From assembly GCF_014640975.1 (NCBI RefSeq), contig NZ_BMHO01000001.1, positions 1,126,166 through 1,190,165 on the forward strand: a stretch of 64,000 nt of DNA. The letters are read 5' to 3'. Of the stretch, positions 34,798-43,584 are shown piece after piece (the first letter of the stretch is position 1; every line of letters starts with the position of its first letter). Position numbers and translations under genes: made by a program. The notes under the pieces were generated by a model. It saw nothing but the letters and a program-made list of their open reading frames with translations, was not told the origin of the DNA and ran no database searches. This DNA is from Microbacterium faecale. Its GTDB lineage: Bacteria; Actinomycetota; Actinomycetes; Actinomycetales; Microbacteriaceae.

Positions 34798-35682
34798 TCA
34801 CGCGAGGGCGAGAAGTCGACGGATCCGTGACACGAGCTGCTCGGGATCCAACAGATCTGCGGCGGTGACGTACGTGACGCGATAACCGAGTGACTCGAGT
34901 TCCGCGCGCCGCATCTCGTCGCGCCGCCACTGCTCGGGATCCCGGTGGTAGTCACCCTGGTATTCCACGACGAGCCGCGCTTCGCGAAAGAGCATGTCGA
35001 CGCGAGCGACGAAGCGTCCGCGATCGGTGATGTCGACGTTGAGGTCGGGACGCGGCAGGTGCGCCTCGTGGAAGATCACGCGCAGTTCGGACTCCTTCGG
35101 CGATTCACTGCGCGCGTCGCCGAGGCCGAGGGCGCGTTCGCGGCGGAGTCGCCCTGGCTTACGGCGTCCTGCTCGTTCGTGCGCCCGGTCGAGGTCGTGG
35201 CGTGTGACGTATTCCCGCAGCAGGCGATCCGTTACGGCGACGAGGCGCGGCAGCGACAACTCTTCGGAAAGGTCCACCCAGGTACGTTCGGGCGTCGTGA
35301 CGCGAAGGCCGTGCCGCAGAGTGACGTCCTCAGGATCCAACTGGAGGGCACGGCCGCGCACACCGGGGCGCCGGATCCGGTTTTGCCGGGCGGGAACGCC
35401 GATGCAGACAACCTCTCGCGCCATGCGTTCGACGGGGAGCGGCAGCGGGAGTGCCCATGCCAGAGCTGCCGTCGGTCCGGCGATGAACGCATGGGCCGGC
35501 AGCGCGTCAAGGAGTAGCCGCAGGCGCGACGGGAGATCGTCGATGTCGCCACGTGCGCGCGTGCCGTAGAAGGGGGCGGTGAGGTCCCGGTGGCGGAGAC
35601 GCGATCGGGAAACCCCGTGTGCGATCGCATCGGGAACGGTGAACGCCTCGGCGAGATCCTTCGGGAGCAGGTTGTTCGACAT
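34798..35682 (-). CDS. DUF559-type protein (Vsr-like endonuclease fold), copy 2
   Basis: The 294-residue product has an N-terminal winged-helix-like part (LLPKDLAEAFTVPDAIAHGV, then SRLRHRDLTAPFYGTRARGD) and a C-terminal DUF559 domain with ESELRVIF, VDMLFREARLVVEYQGDYH and LGYRVTYVTAADL. The Glu, Asp and E-x-Q fit the PD-(D/E)xK/Vsr active-site pattern. It is homologous to the gene at 7749-8723. The start is ATG at 35682 by that alignment. Two palindromes lie downstream and three upstream. Its function is unknown. Confidence 0.78.
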   Translation of the reverse strand: MSNNLLPKDLAEAFTVPDAIAHGVSRSRLRHRDLTAPFYGTRARGDIDDLPSRLRLLLDALPAHAFIAGPTAALAWALPLPLPVERMAREVVCIGVPARQNRIRRPGVRGRALQLDPEDVTLRHGLRVTTPERTWVDLSEELSLPRLVAVTDRLLREYVTRHDLDRAHERAGRRKPGRLRRERALGLGDARSESPKESELRVIFHEAHLPRPDLNVDITDRGRFVARVDMLFREARLVVEYQGDYHRDPEQWRRDEMRRAELESLGYRVTYVTAADLLDPEQLVSRIRRLLALA

Positions 35683-35720
35683 GGCGTCGATCATGCGCAC
35701 GCACGGCACGTTCAGTCTCG

Positions 35721-35730
35721 GTTATCCACC
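35721..35730. promoter_or_regulatory. GTTATCCACC motif upstream of DUF559 copy 2
   Basis: It differs by one base from the DnaA-box consensus and lies 39 bp before the minus-strand start, the same distance as TTATCCACA has before DUF559 copy 1. CTGTGGAC follows at 35751-35758. Confidence 0.45.
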
Positions 35731-35774
35731 GACCGCGTGCGCGAACGTCCCCTGTGGACGCGCGCCACCCCCGC

Positions 35775-35832
35775 TGGGTCGCCACACTTTGCGCCCCGCG
35801 AGCCCGCTCACCTGCAAACTCTGGCGACCCAT
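35775..35832. repeat. Palindrome P3 (family 2)
   Basis: TGGGTCGCCACACTTTGC...TGCAAACTCTGGCGACCCA is a 58-bp imperfect palindrome upstream of the DUF559 gene, matching P1 and P2 at the termini and differing in the centre. Confidence 0.85.
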
Positions 35833-35847
35833 GCCGGTCAGCCGCAC

Positions 35848-35905
35848 TGGGTCGCCAAACATTGCAGGTTTATGCCCGGCTCAGTTGCAAACTGTGGCGA
35901 CCCAT
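35848..35905. repeat. Palindrome P4 (family 2)
   Basis: A 58-bp copy with TGGGTCGCCAAACATTGCA at the left and TTGCAAACTGTGGCGACCCA at the right. Confidence 0.85.
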
Positions 35906-35920
35906 CACGGGGGGCACACG

Positions 35921-35975
35921 ATGGGTCGCCAGAGTTTGCAGCGCACGAACGCGCGTGGCTGCAAAGTGTGGCGAC
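35921..35975. repeat. Palindrome P5 (family 2), truncated right end
   Basis: ATGGGTCGCCAGAGTTTGCA at the left; the right arm stops at TGGCGAC, where CCAT is expected. The break lies 2 bp before the stop codon of the convergent-side aminotransferase gene (35978), so it may serve as that gene's 3' hairpin. Confidence 0.8.
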
Positions 35976-35977
35976 GC

Positions 35978-37177
35978 TCAGGCGAACAGCGCCTGGAGGC
36001 GTTCGATGCCCTCGCGCAGCTGGTCGTCGCCGAGCGCGTAGCTCAGTCGCAGGTATCCGCTCGGGCCGAACGCCTCGCCCGGAACGACAGCCACCTCGGC
36101 CTCGTCGAGGATCAGGTCGGCGAGTTCGAGCGTCGTATCGACGCGGCGTCCCCTCCACTCGCGTCCGAGCAGGCCTCGGACATCGGGGTAGACGTAGAAG
36201 GCTCCCTCGGGCGTCGGCACGGACACGCCCTCGATCTTCGACAGCTCCTCGACCATCACGCGGCGGCGGCGATCGAACGCCTGGCGGAACTGCTCCGCAT
36301 CGGTCTGCGGTCCCTCGAGCGCCGCGACGGCGGCACGCTGAGCGATGTTGTTGACGTTGCTCGTCAGGTGCGACTGCAGGTTTGCGGCGAGCTTGACCGC
36401 GCGCTCTGGGCCAACCATCCAGCCGACGCGCCAGCCGGTCATCGCGTACGTCTTCGCGACGCCGTTGAGGAGGATCGTCTGGTGAGCGACCTCCGGCACC
36501 GCCTCGACGACCGACACGGCGCGCACGCCGTCGTAGGTGAGGTTCTGGTAGATCTCGTCCGTGAGGATCCACACGCCGTGCTCGAGCGCCCAGCGCGCGA
36601 TCGCGGCGGTCTCGTCTCGGGAGTAGACGGCACCGGTCGGGTTCGACGGTGAGACGAACACGACGGCCTTCGTCTTCGGCGTGCGCGCGGCCTCGAGCTG
36701 CGCGACCGTCACCTTGTAGCCCTGGTCGGCGCCCGCGAAGACCGGCACCGTGGATCCGTCGGCCAGCTTGATCGCCTCGGGGTACGTCGTCCAGTACGGC
36801 GAGGGCAGCAGCACTTCGTCGCCCGGGTTCAGGATCACCTGGAACGCCTCATAGACGGCCTGCTTGCCGCCGTTGGTGACGACCACCTGGTTCGGCGTGA
36901 TCTCGAGGCCCGAGTCGCGCGCGGTCTTGCGGGCGATCGCCTCCTTCAGTGCAGGGAGACCGGCCGCAGGGGAGTAGCGGAAGTTCGACGGATCCTCGAG
37001 GGCCTCGTGCGCCGCGGTTACGACGGACGATGGCGTCGAGAAGTCCGGTTCGCCTGCGGCGTAGGAAATGACGGGGCGTCCGTCGGCTTTGAGGGCCTTC
37101 GCCTTCGCGTCCACCTTCAGGGTGGCCGACTCGGCGATGGCGGAGATCTTGTTCGACAGCGCAGCTCGTTCAGTCAC
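35978..37177 (-). CDS. Class I/II pyridoxal-phosphate aminotransferase (AspC type)
   Basis: The 399-residue product has the fold-type I pattern: [13 protein letters not shown] at the N-terminus, [32 protein letters not shown], and the PLP lysine in [16 protein letters not shown]. This matches aspartate (or aromatic) aminotransferases of the Ib subgroup. The start is GTG at 37177, giving [16 protein letters not shown]; the open frame upstream is not conserved. It is usually found beside the secE-nusG block in Microbacterium-like genomes. Confidence 0.9.
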   Translation of the reverse strand: MTERAALSNKISAIAESATLKVDAKAKALKADGRPVISYAAGEPDFSTPSSVVTAAHEALEDPSNFRYSPAAGLPALKEAIARKTARDSGLEITPNQVVVTNGGKQAVYEAFQVILNPGDEVLLPSPYWTTYPEAIKLADGSTVPVFAGADQGYKVTVAQLEAARTPKTKAVVFVSPSNPTGAVYSRDETAAIARWALEHGVWILTDEIYQNLTYDGVRAVSVVEAVPEVAHQTILLNGVAKTYAMTGWRVGWMVGPERAVKLAANLQSHLTSNVNNIAQRAAVAALEGPQTDAEQFRQAFDRRRRVMVEELSKIEGVSVPTPEGAFYVYPDVRGLLGREWRGRRVDTTLELADLILDEAEVAVVPGEAFGPSGYLRLSYALGDDQLREGIERLQALFA

Positions 37178-37349
37178 GCGACCAGCGTATCGACCACAGC
37201 GATGACTGTGGGGCGTGGCGATGGAACACGCCGCGCGCGGACTGGCGTCGGTTCGCACCCCCTCTCCGCATGCCGTATGATCGAGCGTGCAGTTCTTCGC
37301 TGCATCATTCGCCGTGCCGCAATGCGGAGAACGATGCTGAGGAGACTCT

Positions 37350-37422
<73 letters not shown>

Positions 37423-37459
37423 CGAATCAGCAGATTCGCTGATCCACGAAAGGTGATGA

Positions 37460-37723
37460 ATGTCTCAGGATGCAGCTGGCGGGGTGCCCGCCGCCGCAGG
37501 AGGGCCGAACGCCGCGAAGAGGCCGAATTTCTTCGCGCGCATCGTGATCTTCTTCCGTGAGGTCATCGCGGAACTCCGCAAGGTCGTCACACCGACCCGC
37601 AAGGAGCTCCTCAAATTTACGAGCGTCGTGCTCGGATTCGTCGTCGTCATGATGGCGGTCATCTTCGGTCTGGACACGGTCTTCCAGCTGGTGGTGGACG
37701 TCGTCTTCGGCGTGCCGAACTAG
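37460..37723 (+). CDS. secE: Preprotein translocase subunit SecE
   Basis: The 87-residue product has the SecE core [20 protein letters not shown] followed by one membrane helix ([20 protein letters not shown]). It clamps SecY. A flexible Ala/Gly-rich N-terminus of about 20 residues precedes it. It lies 38 bp after tRNA-Trp and 19 bp before nusG. Confidence 0.96.
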   Translation: MSQDAAGGVPAAAGGPNAAKRPNFFARIVIFFREVIAELRKVVTPTRKELLKFTSVVLGFVVVMMAVIFGLDTVFQLVVDVVFGVPN

Positions 37724-37742
37724 ATCGAAAGAGGCTGAACCA

Positions 37743-38753
37743 GTGTCCGAGAAGCATCTCGACGACGCCGATTGGGCCCCCGCGGCCGAGCAGTCGAGCG
37801 AGGAAGACGAAGCCCAGACAGGCAACGTGCTCGCTGGCAACGAGAAGGCGAGCGACGCCGCCGAACACAGGGCGATGCACATCGACGGCGAGGGTAACGA
37901 CACCGCCGACGAGGGCATCTCCATCGCAGATCCGGAGGCAGACGCGATCGTGAACGACGCACTCGAAATTGATGAGACCTCGGAGGCCGAGGCAGCTGCT
38001 GAGGTGCTGAGCGACGACTCCGCCGAGCACGGCGAGACGACGGCCGCCGAGGACACGACGGCCGCCGACGCCGAGGCGCCCGAGGATGCCGCAGGCTCCG
38101 AAGAAGAGGCTGAGGCCGAAGAAGAGGTCGACCCCTACGCCGAGTTCAAGGCCGAGCTGCGCACGCTCGAGGGCAAGTGGTACGTCATCCACTCCTACGC
38201 CGGGTTCGAGCGCAAGGTGAAGGCCAACATCGAGCAGCGTAAGTCGACGCTCGAGGTCGAGGAAGACATCTACCAGGTCGAAGTGCCGATGGAAGATGTC
38301 GTCGAGATCAAGAACGGCCAGCGCAAGATGGTCACGCGCGTGCGTGTGCCGGGCTACGTGCTCGTGCGTATGGAGCTCAACGAGGACACCTGGTCGGTCG
38401 TGCGACACACGCCGGGCGTGACGGGCTTCGTCGGCAACGCGCACAACCCCGCGCCGCTGCGCTTCGACGAGGCGTTCAACATGCTCAAGCCGCTCGCCGA
38501 GCTCAAGGAGGCCGAGAAGGCCGCCGCGGGCGACCCGAAGGCGAAGGAGACGAACGCCCAGCGTTCGATCCCGGCCGAGATCGACTTCGAGGTCAGCGAG
38601 ACGATCACCATCAAGGACGGCTCGTTCGCCGGCCTGCCCGGAACCATCAGCGAGATCAACGCCGCCAGCGGCAAGCTCACGGTTCTCGTGTCGCTCTTCG
38701 AGCGCGAGACTCCGGTCGAGCTGTCGTTCGACCAGGTCACCAAGATGACCTGA
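37743..38753 (+). CDS. nusG: Transcription termination/antitermination factor NusG with acidic N-terminal extension
   Basis: The NGN domain begins near residue 145 ([20 protein letters not shown]) and the KOW domain closes the protein ([20 protein letters not shown]). Before it lies an extension of about 144 residues rich in Glu, Asp and Ala and probably disordered. Long acidic N-termini are known in actinobacterial NusG, but this one nearly doubles the protein (336 residues, against about 180 in E. coli). The start is GTG at 37743. Confidence 0.96.
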   Translation: MSEKHLDDADWAPAAEQSSEEDEAQTGNVLAGNEKASDAAEHRAMHIDGEGNDTADEGISIADPEADAIVNDALEIDETSEAEAAAEVLSDDSAEHGETTAAEDTTAADAEAPEDAAGSEEEAEAEEEVDPYAEFKAELRTLEGKWYVIHSYAGFERKVKANIEQRKSTLEVEEDIYQVEVPMEDVVEIKNGQRKMVTRVRVPGYVLVRMELNEDTWSVVRHTPGVTGFVGNAHNPAPLRFDEAFNMLKPLAELKEAEKAAAGDPKAKETNAQRSIPAEIDFEVSETITIKDGSFAGLPGTISEINAASGKLTVLVSLFERETPVELSFDQVTKMT

Positions 38754-38774
38754 TCGAGCCCGTCGGCTTCGCGA

Positions 38775-38811
38775 GACGACGCCCCGCCTCTTCGAGAGGC
38801 GGGGCGTCGTC
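38775..38811 (+). terminator. Terminator after nusG
   Basis: A perfect 16-bp stem (GACGACGCCCCGCCTC at 38775-38790 with 38796-38811) with a TTCGA loop lies 22 bp after nusG. It may also serve the convergent VOC gene. Confidence 0.8.
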
Positions 38812-38823
38812 CGTTCTCCGGCG

Positions 38824-39222
38824 TCACGCGGCGTGCTGCCCCGCCCAGTGGGGGCTCCGGATCAGGCCGACCAGGTTCCCGAACGGGTCGCTGACCGACG
38901 CCGACCACCATCCCTCGCCGCGCTGGGTGATGGGATCCTCCGCTCGCGCACCGAGCGAGAGCAGCCGGTCGACGGAAGAACGGATGTCGTCGACGTGCAT
39001 GCTGACGAGCGCCCCGCCTGGCCGGGGGAGTACGGCACGAAACCGCGCGTCCATCAGAGCGAACTCGTCGTCGTCATCCCCGAAGCGCCACTCAGCGTAC
39101 TGCGCCGGCCCGGTCTCGGGGCGGACGAAGTACGGTGGCTCCTCGAACACGGTCGTGTACCACTCGATCGCGGCGGGCATGTCCTCGGCGACGAGGTTCA
39201 GGTTGGCAAGACCACGGAACAT
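38824..39222 (-). CDS. VOC-family (glyoxalase/bleomycin-resistance fold) protein
   Basis: The 132-residue product has the two beta-alpha-beta-beta-beta units of the VOC superfamily (LANLNLVAEDMPAAIEWYTT and ALVSMHVDDIRSSVDRLLSL, ending SVSDPFGNLVGLI). Metal ligands fit H...E positions only partly. It is transcribed divergently from a WYL regulator, so it is probably its target. The substrate is unknown. Confidence 0.82.
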   Translation of the reverse strand: MFRGLANLNLVAEDMPAAIEWYTTVFEEPPYFVRPETGPAQYAEWRFGDDDDEFALMDARFRAVLPRPGGALVSMHVDDIRSSVDRLLSLGARAEDPITQRGEGWWSASVSDPFGNLVGLIRSPHWAGQHAA

Positions 39223-39265
39223 GGTGTCTCCTTCGTTGTCGGTATGTGTTCTATGCTCGACCTCA

Positions 39266-39288
39266 AAGTGATCACCTTCTGATCACTT
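39266..39288. promoter_or_regulatory. Operator between the VOC and WYL genes
   Basis: AAGTGATCA-N5-TGATCACTT is a perfect 9-bp inverted repeat in the 84-bp gap between the divergent genes, just upstream of the WYL Shine-Dalgarno. It is the likely autoregulatory site. Confidence 0.7.
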
Positions 39289-39306
39289 CAGAAAAGAGGT
39301 CGAGAA

Positions 39307-40296
39307 ATTCGTGCTGATCGTCTGATCCAGGCGCTCCTGTTCCTCCAGGGGCGCCCGATGATTACGGCTGCGGAGCTTGCGACCGAGCTCGAGGTCTCCG
39401 TCCCGACGGCGCGTCGCGACCTCGAGGCGCTCGCGATGTCGGGCGTCCCGATCTATCCCACGCGCGGACGCGGCGGCGGCTGGCGCCTCATCGGCGGTGC
39501 CCGCACGGATCTCACCGGCCTGACCGAGGTCGAGGTCACGTCGCTGCTGATCGGACTCACGCAGAGTCGCGCGACGGATCCTGAACGCGCCGCCGCGGTC
39601 CGCAAGCTCGTTCGCGCGATGCCGGAGCCGTTCCGCGCGGGCGCCGAGCGCGTTGCTGCGGCCACCGTGCGCGACGCGCCGTGGGGCGCCACGGGCGACG
39701 ACACGGATCCGCCCGCGGTCGCCGAACTGCAGCGCGCGATCGCGCGCGAACGACGGATCCGGATCGCGTACGCGGGTTCGCGAGGCGACGTCGATGTCGA
39801 GCTCGTGCCGCTCATCGTCGGCAGCCGCGGGGCGCGCTGGTACCTGCTCGCGGCGCCCGCGGCGACGGACGAGGGCGTCGCCGACCGCGACCGCCTGCGC
39901 ACCTACCGCGTCGACCGGATCCGCGGGCTCGAGACGCTCGCCGAGCGCGGGGTCGCGCCCGCCGACTTCGAGCCGACGGCGGAATGGGACCGCATGGTCG
40001 CGCGGGTCGAGAGCCTGCGCGGATCCGTACGCGCGAGGCTGCGCGTCGAACCGTGGGCCGTGAAGGCGCTGCTCGACCGCTTCGGCGCACAGGCGCGGCT
40101 GCAGGCTCCCGGGCCCGAGAGCGGATCCGACCCGCGGTCGACGGTCGAGGTGAGCGCTCACCGCGCGGATGCCCTCGCGGAGCAGATCGCGGCCTGGGCG
40201 ACGGTTGCGGAGGTCATCGAGCCGCCCGAGGTGCGCGACGCGCTGCGCGCGCTGGGGCAGCGGATCGTCGACACGTACGCGCCCGCCGAATCCTGA
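39307..40296 (+). CDS. HTH-WYL transcriptional regulator, probable AUU start
   Basis: The 329-residue product has an N-terminal winged helix (RADRLIQALLFLQGRP, then ITAAELATELEVSVPTARRD) and a WYL ligand-binding domain (IRIAYAGSRGDVDVELVPLI, then WYLLAAPA and TYRVDRIRGLE). The conserved first helix starts 17 codons before the first ATG (39358). The frame is open back to 39283 but holds no ATG, GTG or TTG. ATT at 39307 lies 7 bp after AAGAGG and gives MRADRLIQ, which fits the family start. Translation from 39358 would remove the first helix. A base-call error is the alternative. Confidence 0.75.
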   Translation: MRADRLIQALLFLQGRPMITAAELATELEVSVPTARRDLEALAMSGVPIYPTRGRGGGWRLIGGARTDLTGLTEVEVTSLLIGLTQSRATDPERAAAVRKLVRAMPEPFRAGAERVAAATVRDAPWGATGDDTDPPAVAELQRAIARERRIRIAYAGSRGDVDVELVPLIVGSRGARWYLLAAPAATDEGVADRDRLRTYRVDRIRGLETLAERGVAPADFEPTAEWDRMVARVESLRGSVRARLRVEPWAVKALLDRFGAQARLQAPGPESGSDPRSTVEVSAHRADALAEQIAAWATVAEVIEPPEVRDALRALGQRIVDTYAPAES

Positions 40297-40424
40297 GAAC
40301 CGCGACCCGCCGGATCCGGTAGACTTCCATAGTTTGCGCGTCATGGCGCGCAGGCAGCCACCACACCCGGATCGGATGTGGGAGAGCGCACGCACTCGGT
40401 GTGTGCTCGATGAAAGGAATAGCA

Positions 40425-40856
40425 ATGGCACCGAAGAAGAAGGTCTCGGGGCTGATCAAGCTCCAGATCGCCGCCGGCCAGGCGAACCCGGCGCCGCCCG
40501 TTGGCCCCGCACTGGGCCAGCACGGCGTCAACATCATGGAGTTCTGCAAGGCGTACAACGCCGCGACTGAGCAGCAGCGCGGCAACGTCGTCCCCGTGGA
40601 GATCACCGTCTACGAGGACCGCAGCTTCTCGTTCATCCTCAAGACGCCCCCGGCAGCCGAGCTCATCAAGAAGGCGGCTGGCGTGAAGAGCGGATCCGGC
40701 ACGCCGCACACGACGAAGGTCGGCAAGATCACCAAGGCTCAGGTCGACGAGATCGCGGCTGTCAAGCAGCCCGACCTCAACGCGAACGACATGGAAGCCG
40801 CGGCGAAGATCGTCGCCGGCACCGCTCGTTCCATGGGCATCACGGTCGAAGGCTGA
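40425..40856 (+). CDS. rplK: 50S ribosomal protein L11
   Basis: The 143-residue product is L11 of the GTPase-associated centre. Conserved: [34 protein letters not shown] and the C-terminal rRNA-binding domain ending MGITVEG. The ATG at 40425 follows GAAAGGA; a longer frame with an upstream ATG is not conserved. Confidence 0.98.
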   Translation: MAPKKKVSGLIKLQIAAGQANPAPPVGPALGQHGVNIMEFCKAYNAATEQQRGNVVPVEITVYEDRSFSFILKTPPAAELIKKAAGVKSGSGTPHTTKVGKITKAQVDEIAAVKQPDLNANDMEAAAKIVAGTARSMGITVEG

Positions 40857-40870
40857 GGGGGAGAACGATA

Positions 40871-41566
40871 ATGGCAAAGTCCAAGGTTTACGCCGCCGCA
40901 GCCGCGAAGATCGAAGAGGGCCGGTTCTACTCGCCCGCCGACGCGGTTGCGCTGGCGAAGGAGACCGGATCGAAGAAGTTCGACTCGACCATCGAGGTTG
41001 CGTTGAAGCTCGCGGTTGACCCGCGCAAGGCCGACCAGATGGTGCGTGGCACGGTCATGCTGCCGCACGGCACGGGTAAGACCGCCAAGGTCATCGTCTT
41101 CGCGAACGGCGACGCGGCTGAGGCCGCCATCGCCGCGGGCGCTGATGAGGTCGGCGGCGCCGAGCTCATCCAGCGCGTCGCTGATGGCTGGACCGACTTC
41201 GATGCGGCCGTCGCCGTGCCGGAGCTCATGGGCCAGGTCGGTCGTCTCGGTAAGGTGCTGGGTCCCCGTGGCCTGATGCCGAACCCGAAGACGGGCACGG
41301 TCACGCCGAACCCGGCGAAAGCTGTCGAAGACATCAAGGGCGGCAAGATCGACTTCCGCGTCGACAAGCACTCCAACCTCCACTTCGTGGTCGGCAAGGC
41401 CTCGTTCGGCGCTGAGCAGCTGAACGAGAACATCCAGGCCGCCCTCGACGAGGTCGTGCGCCTCAAGCCGTCGAGCGCGAAGGGTCGCTACATCCAGAAG
41501 GGTGCGGTGTCGACGACGTTCGGTCCCGGCATCCCGCTGGACGTGAACTCGATCGCTGTCGCGTAA
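40871..41566 (+). CDS. rplA: 50S ribosomal protein L1
   Basis: The 231-residue product is L1 of the ribosomal stalk ([20 protein letters not shown], then [18 protein letters not shown] and [20 protein letters not shown]). It can also repress its own operon in other bacteria. It lies 14 bp after rplK, and a terminator follows. Confidence 0.98.
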   Translation: MAKSKVYAAAAAKIEEGRFYSPADAVALAKETGSKKFDSTIEVALKLAVDPRKADQMVRGTVMLPHGTGKTAKVIVFANGDAAEAAIAAGADEVGGAELIQRVADGWTDFDAAVAVPELMGQVGRLGKVLGPRGLMPNPKTGTVTPNPAKAVEDIKGGKIDFRVDKHSNLHFVVGKASFGAEQLNENIQAALDEVVRLKPSSAKGRYIQKGAVSTTFGPGIPLDVNSIAVA

Positions 41567-41579
41567 CAACGCCCGCGAC

Positions 41580-41614
41580 AACGGCCCCCGCTCCGAATCG
41601 GCGCGGGGGCCGTT
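41580..41614 (+). terminator. Terminator after rplA
   Basis: A 12-bp stem AACGGCCCCCGC (41580-41591) with 41603-41614 is followed by TCGTCGTTCTC, 13 bp after the rplA stop. Confidence 0.75.
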
Positions 41615-41767
41615 TCGTCGTTCTCACGGCTATACCGGGGGTACCTCTCAGCGTCGCGGCATTGAGGAATAGCTCCCGGCGGGAGAGGATATATTGAAGC
41701 GCCGGCAACGCGACCGGAGGGGTTGGCGGTTCCGCCGTGCGCTTCTCGAGTGCCGAAGGAGCATCTC

Positions 41768-42316
41768 ATGGCGAAGGCAGCAGACAGGCGCAAGGTTCTG
41801 GCGGTTCTGGCGGGCGGGCTCGTGCTCGGCGTCGGTGCAGCAGTAACGCTCGCCGCATGGAACGACCCGGAGTTCGCAGGTGGCGACTTCGCAGCCGGCG
41901 AGTTCGTGTTCCAGGGATCCACCGACGGAACGACGTACGAGGAGCACCCGTCGAGCGATGGCGCTGCCGAGCTCGCATTCGAAGTGGGCGCCGACAACCT
42001 TGCTCCGGGCGACGTCGTCTACGCGGGGTACGCTCTGAGCACCGAAGGATCCTCGTACAACGCGACGCTCGAAGCGGTCGCTCCGGTCGACGCGACGGGC
42101 ACGCTCGTCGCCGATGGAGACCTCACCTTCGCTGCGGTCGCGACGGATACCTTCGGGTGCGACGAAGCCTCGTTCACGGGTGGTGCCACAGTTCCGACGA
42201 CGATCGCTCCGGACACGCCGGTCAACCTCTGCCTGCAGGTCACGGCGACCGACTCGCTCACTCAGGGCGAGACCGGCACCGTGATGTGGCAGTGGAACGC
42301 GGAGTCGGTCGAGTAA
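41768..42316 (+). CDS. SipW/TasA-type secreted protein, first
   Basis: The 182-residue product has a signal peptide of the SipW-dependent type (RRKVLAVLAGGLVLGVGAAV, then TLAAWNDPEFAGG). The AWxD pattern straight after the hydrophobic stretch is a mark of TasA/CalY-like matrix proteins. The rest is beta-rich with two Cys. It is the first gene of a four-gene operon with its own signal peptidase. The ATG at 41768 follows GAAGGAG. Confidence 0.8.
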   Translation: MAKAADRRKVLAVLAGGLVLGVGAAVTLAAWNDPEFAGGDFAAGEFVFQGSTDGTTYEEHPSSDGAAELAFEVGADNLAPGDVVYAGYALSTEGSSYNATLEAVAPVDATGTLVADGDLTFAAVATDTFGCDEASFTGGATVPTTIAPDTPVNLCLQVTATDSLTQGETGTVMWQWNAESVE

Positions 42317-42376
42317 CGACGTCTCCTCGCTTCTCGTGACCCCGTCGATCCGGGGATCGCACCACGCGGACCGCGA

Positions 42377-42955
42377 ATGACGGCCCCGACCACGCGGCGC
42401 GAACTCCGCGAACGCACGAGCGACGACGTTCCGGCGACCACGCCGGGGCGCCGTCGCTCGCGCGTCGGAGGCGTCGTCGGCGAGGTGATCCTCTGGGTCG
42501 CGGCGGGCGCGGGACTGGTCTGCATCGTCCTCGTGATCCTCGCGATCACGGCGAACATCTCGCTCATCATGTTCCGCACCGGATCCATGGAACCGACGAT
42601 CCCCGCGGGCTCCGTCGCGATCGTGCAGGAGGTCGGCGCCGCGGAGATCTCAGTGGGCGACGTGGTGACGGTGGATCGCCCAGGCGAGCTCCCCGTCACG
42701 CACCGCGTCACCTCGATCGAGGATGGCGCATCGGCGGACGAGCGCGTGATCACGATGCGCGGTGACGCGAACGAGGTCGAGGACCCGCACCCGTACGACG
42801 TGACCACCGTGCGCACGGTGCTGTTCTCGATCCCGGGCATGGCACCGGTGATCGTGGCGATGAGTAACCCGTTCGTTCTCGGCGGGATCACGATCGCCGC
42901 GGCGTTGCTGGTGGTCTGGGCATTCTGGCCGCGAGACAAGAAGGAAGCGGAGTGA
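42377..42955 (+). CDS. Signal peptidase I of the SipW (ER-like) type
   Basis: The 192-residue product has an N-terminal membrane helix (VILWVAAGAGLVCIVLVILA), the catalytic Ser in FRTGSMEPTIPAGS, the His in VTHRVTSIED in place of the usual Lys, and a second, C-terminal helix. The Ser-His pattern and two-helix topology match SipW and archaeal/ER signal peptidases. It probably processes the SipW-type proteins encoded on either side. Confidence 0.88.
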   Translation: MTAPTTRRELRERTSDDVPATTPGRRRSRVGGVVGEVILWVAAGAGLVCIVLVILAITANISLIMFRTGSMEPTIPAGSVAIVQEVGAAEISVGDVVTVDRPGELPVTHRVTSIEDGASADERVITMRGDANEVEDPHPYDVTTVRTVLFSIPGMAPVIVAMSNPFVLGGITIAAALLVVWAFWPRDKKEAE

Positions 42956-43584
42956 TGATGAGACGCGTCGCCGCCGCAACCGCCGTGTGCGGGGTGCTCG
43001 GTGCGCTCGCGATCGCTCCTCCTGCCTGGGCGGCGCCCACTACTGAGATCATCGAGGGTCGCTACGTCCAGCTCGTCTCCGTCGCCGACTGGGAGCGGGC
43101 AGCCGATCTCGCGCCGGGCGAAACGATGCGCTGGGACGTCGAGATCAGCGCAGATGCCCCCGAGCCCGGCATGATCGAGATCGCCGTGAGCGCGACCGGC
43201 GGCACCCCGCTCGTCGTCGATGCCGCGCTCTGCCTCGACGCGTGGCGCGGCGACGAATGTCCGAGCGACGCGGAGACCCTCCTGTCCGACTGGGAGGTGC
43301 CCCGCGATGGCGCGCAGGTCCCGCTCCGCGAGGTCGACGCCGAACAGGTCGCGCACCTGCGGCTGCAGGTCGGCGTCGGGTCCGGATCCGCCAGCGGCGT
43401 CACCGAGATGCGCGTCCACGCGAATGGCGCGGGCGACGAGCTCGACACGGGCCCGGACCTCCCGCCCACGGGAGGCTGGTCGAGCGAGCCGTGGTTGCTC
43501 GCGGGCGGCGCGCTGCTGCTCGTCGGCGCCGCCGTGCTGCTCGCCGTGCGCGCCCGCAGGCGGACGGGTGGAGGTGCATCATGA
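42952..43584 (+). CDS. Cell-wall-anchored protein with LPPTG signal
   Basis: The 210-residue product has a signal peptide (AAATAVCGVLGALAIAPPAWAAP), a beta-rich middle part with two Cys, and a sorting signal: LPPTG, then a hydrophobic helix (WLLAGGALLLVGAAVLLAV) and RARRR. A sortase would link it to the cell wall. The start is GTG 42952 or ATG at 42955 or 42958. It overlaps its neighbours on both sides. Confidence 0.82.
   Translation: MMMRRVAAATAVCGVLGALAIAPPAWAAPTTEIIEGRYVQLVSVADWERAADLAPGETMRWDVEISADAPEPGMIEIAVSATGGTPLVVDAALCLDAWRGDECPSDAETLLSDWEVPRDGAQVPLREVDAEQVAHLRLQVGVGSGSASGVTEMRVHANGAGDELDTGPDLPPTGGWSSEPWLLAGGALLLVGAAVLLAVRARRRTGGGAS

Noticed and set aside
34654..35975. CRISPR array
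   Set aside because: The repeats are palindromic over their whole length, irregularly spaced and split by a gene. No cas gene is present.
39358..40296. ATG at 39358 as the WYL regulator start
   Set aside because: It would delete the conserved first helix of the winged-helix domain and has no suitable ribosome-binding site.
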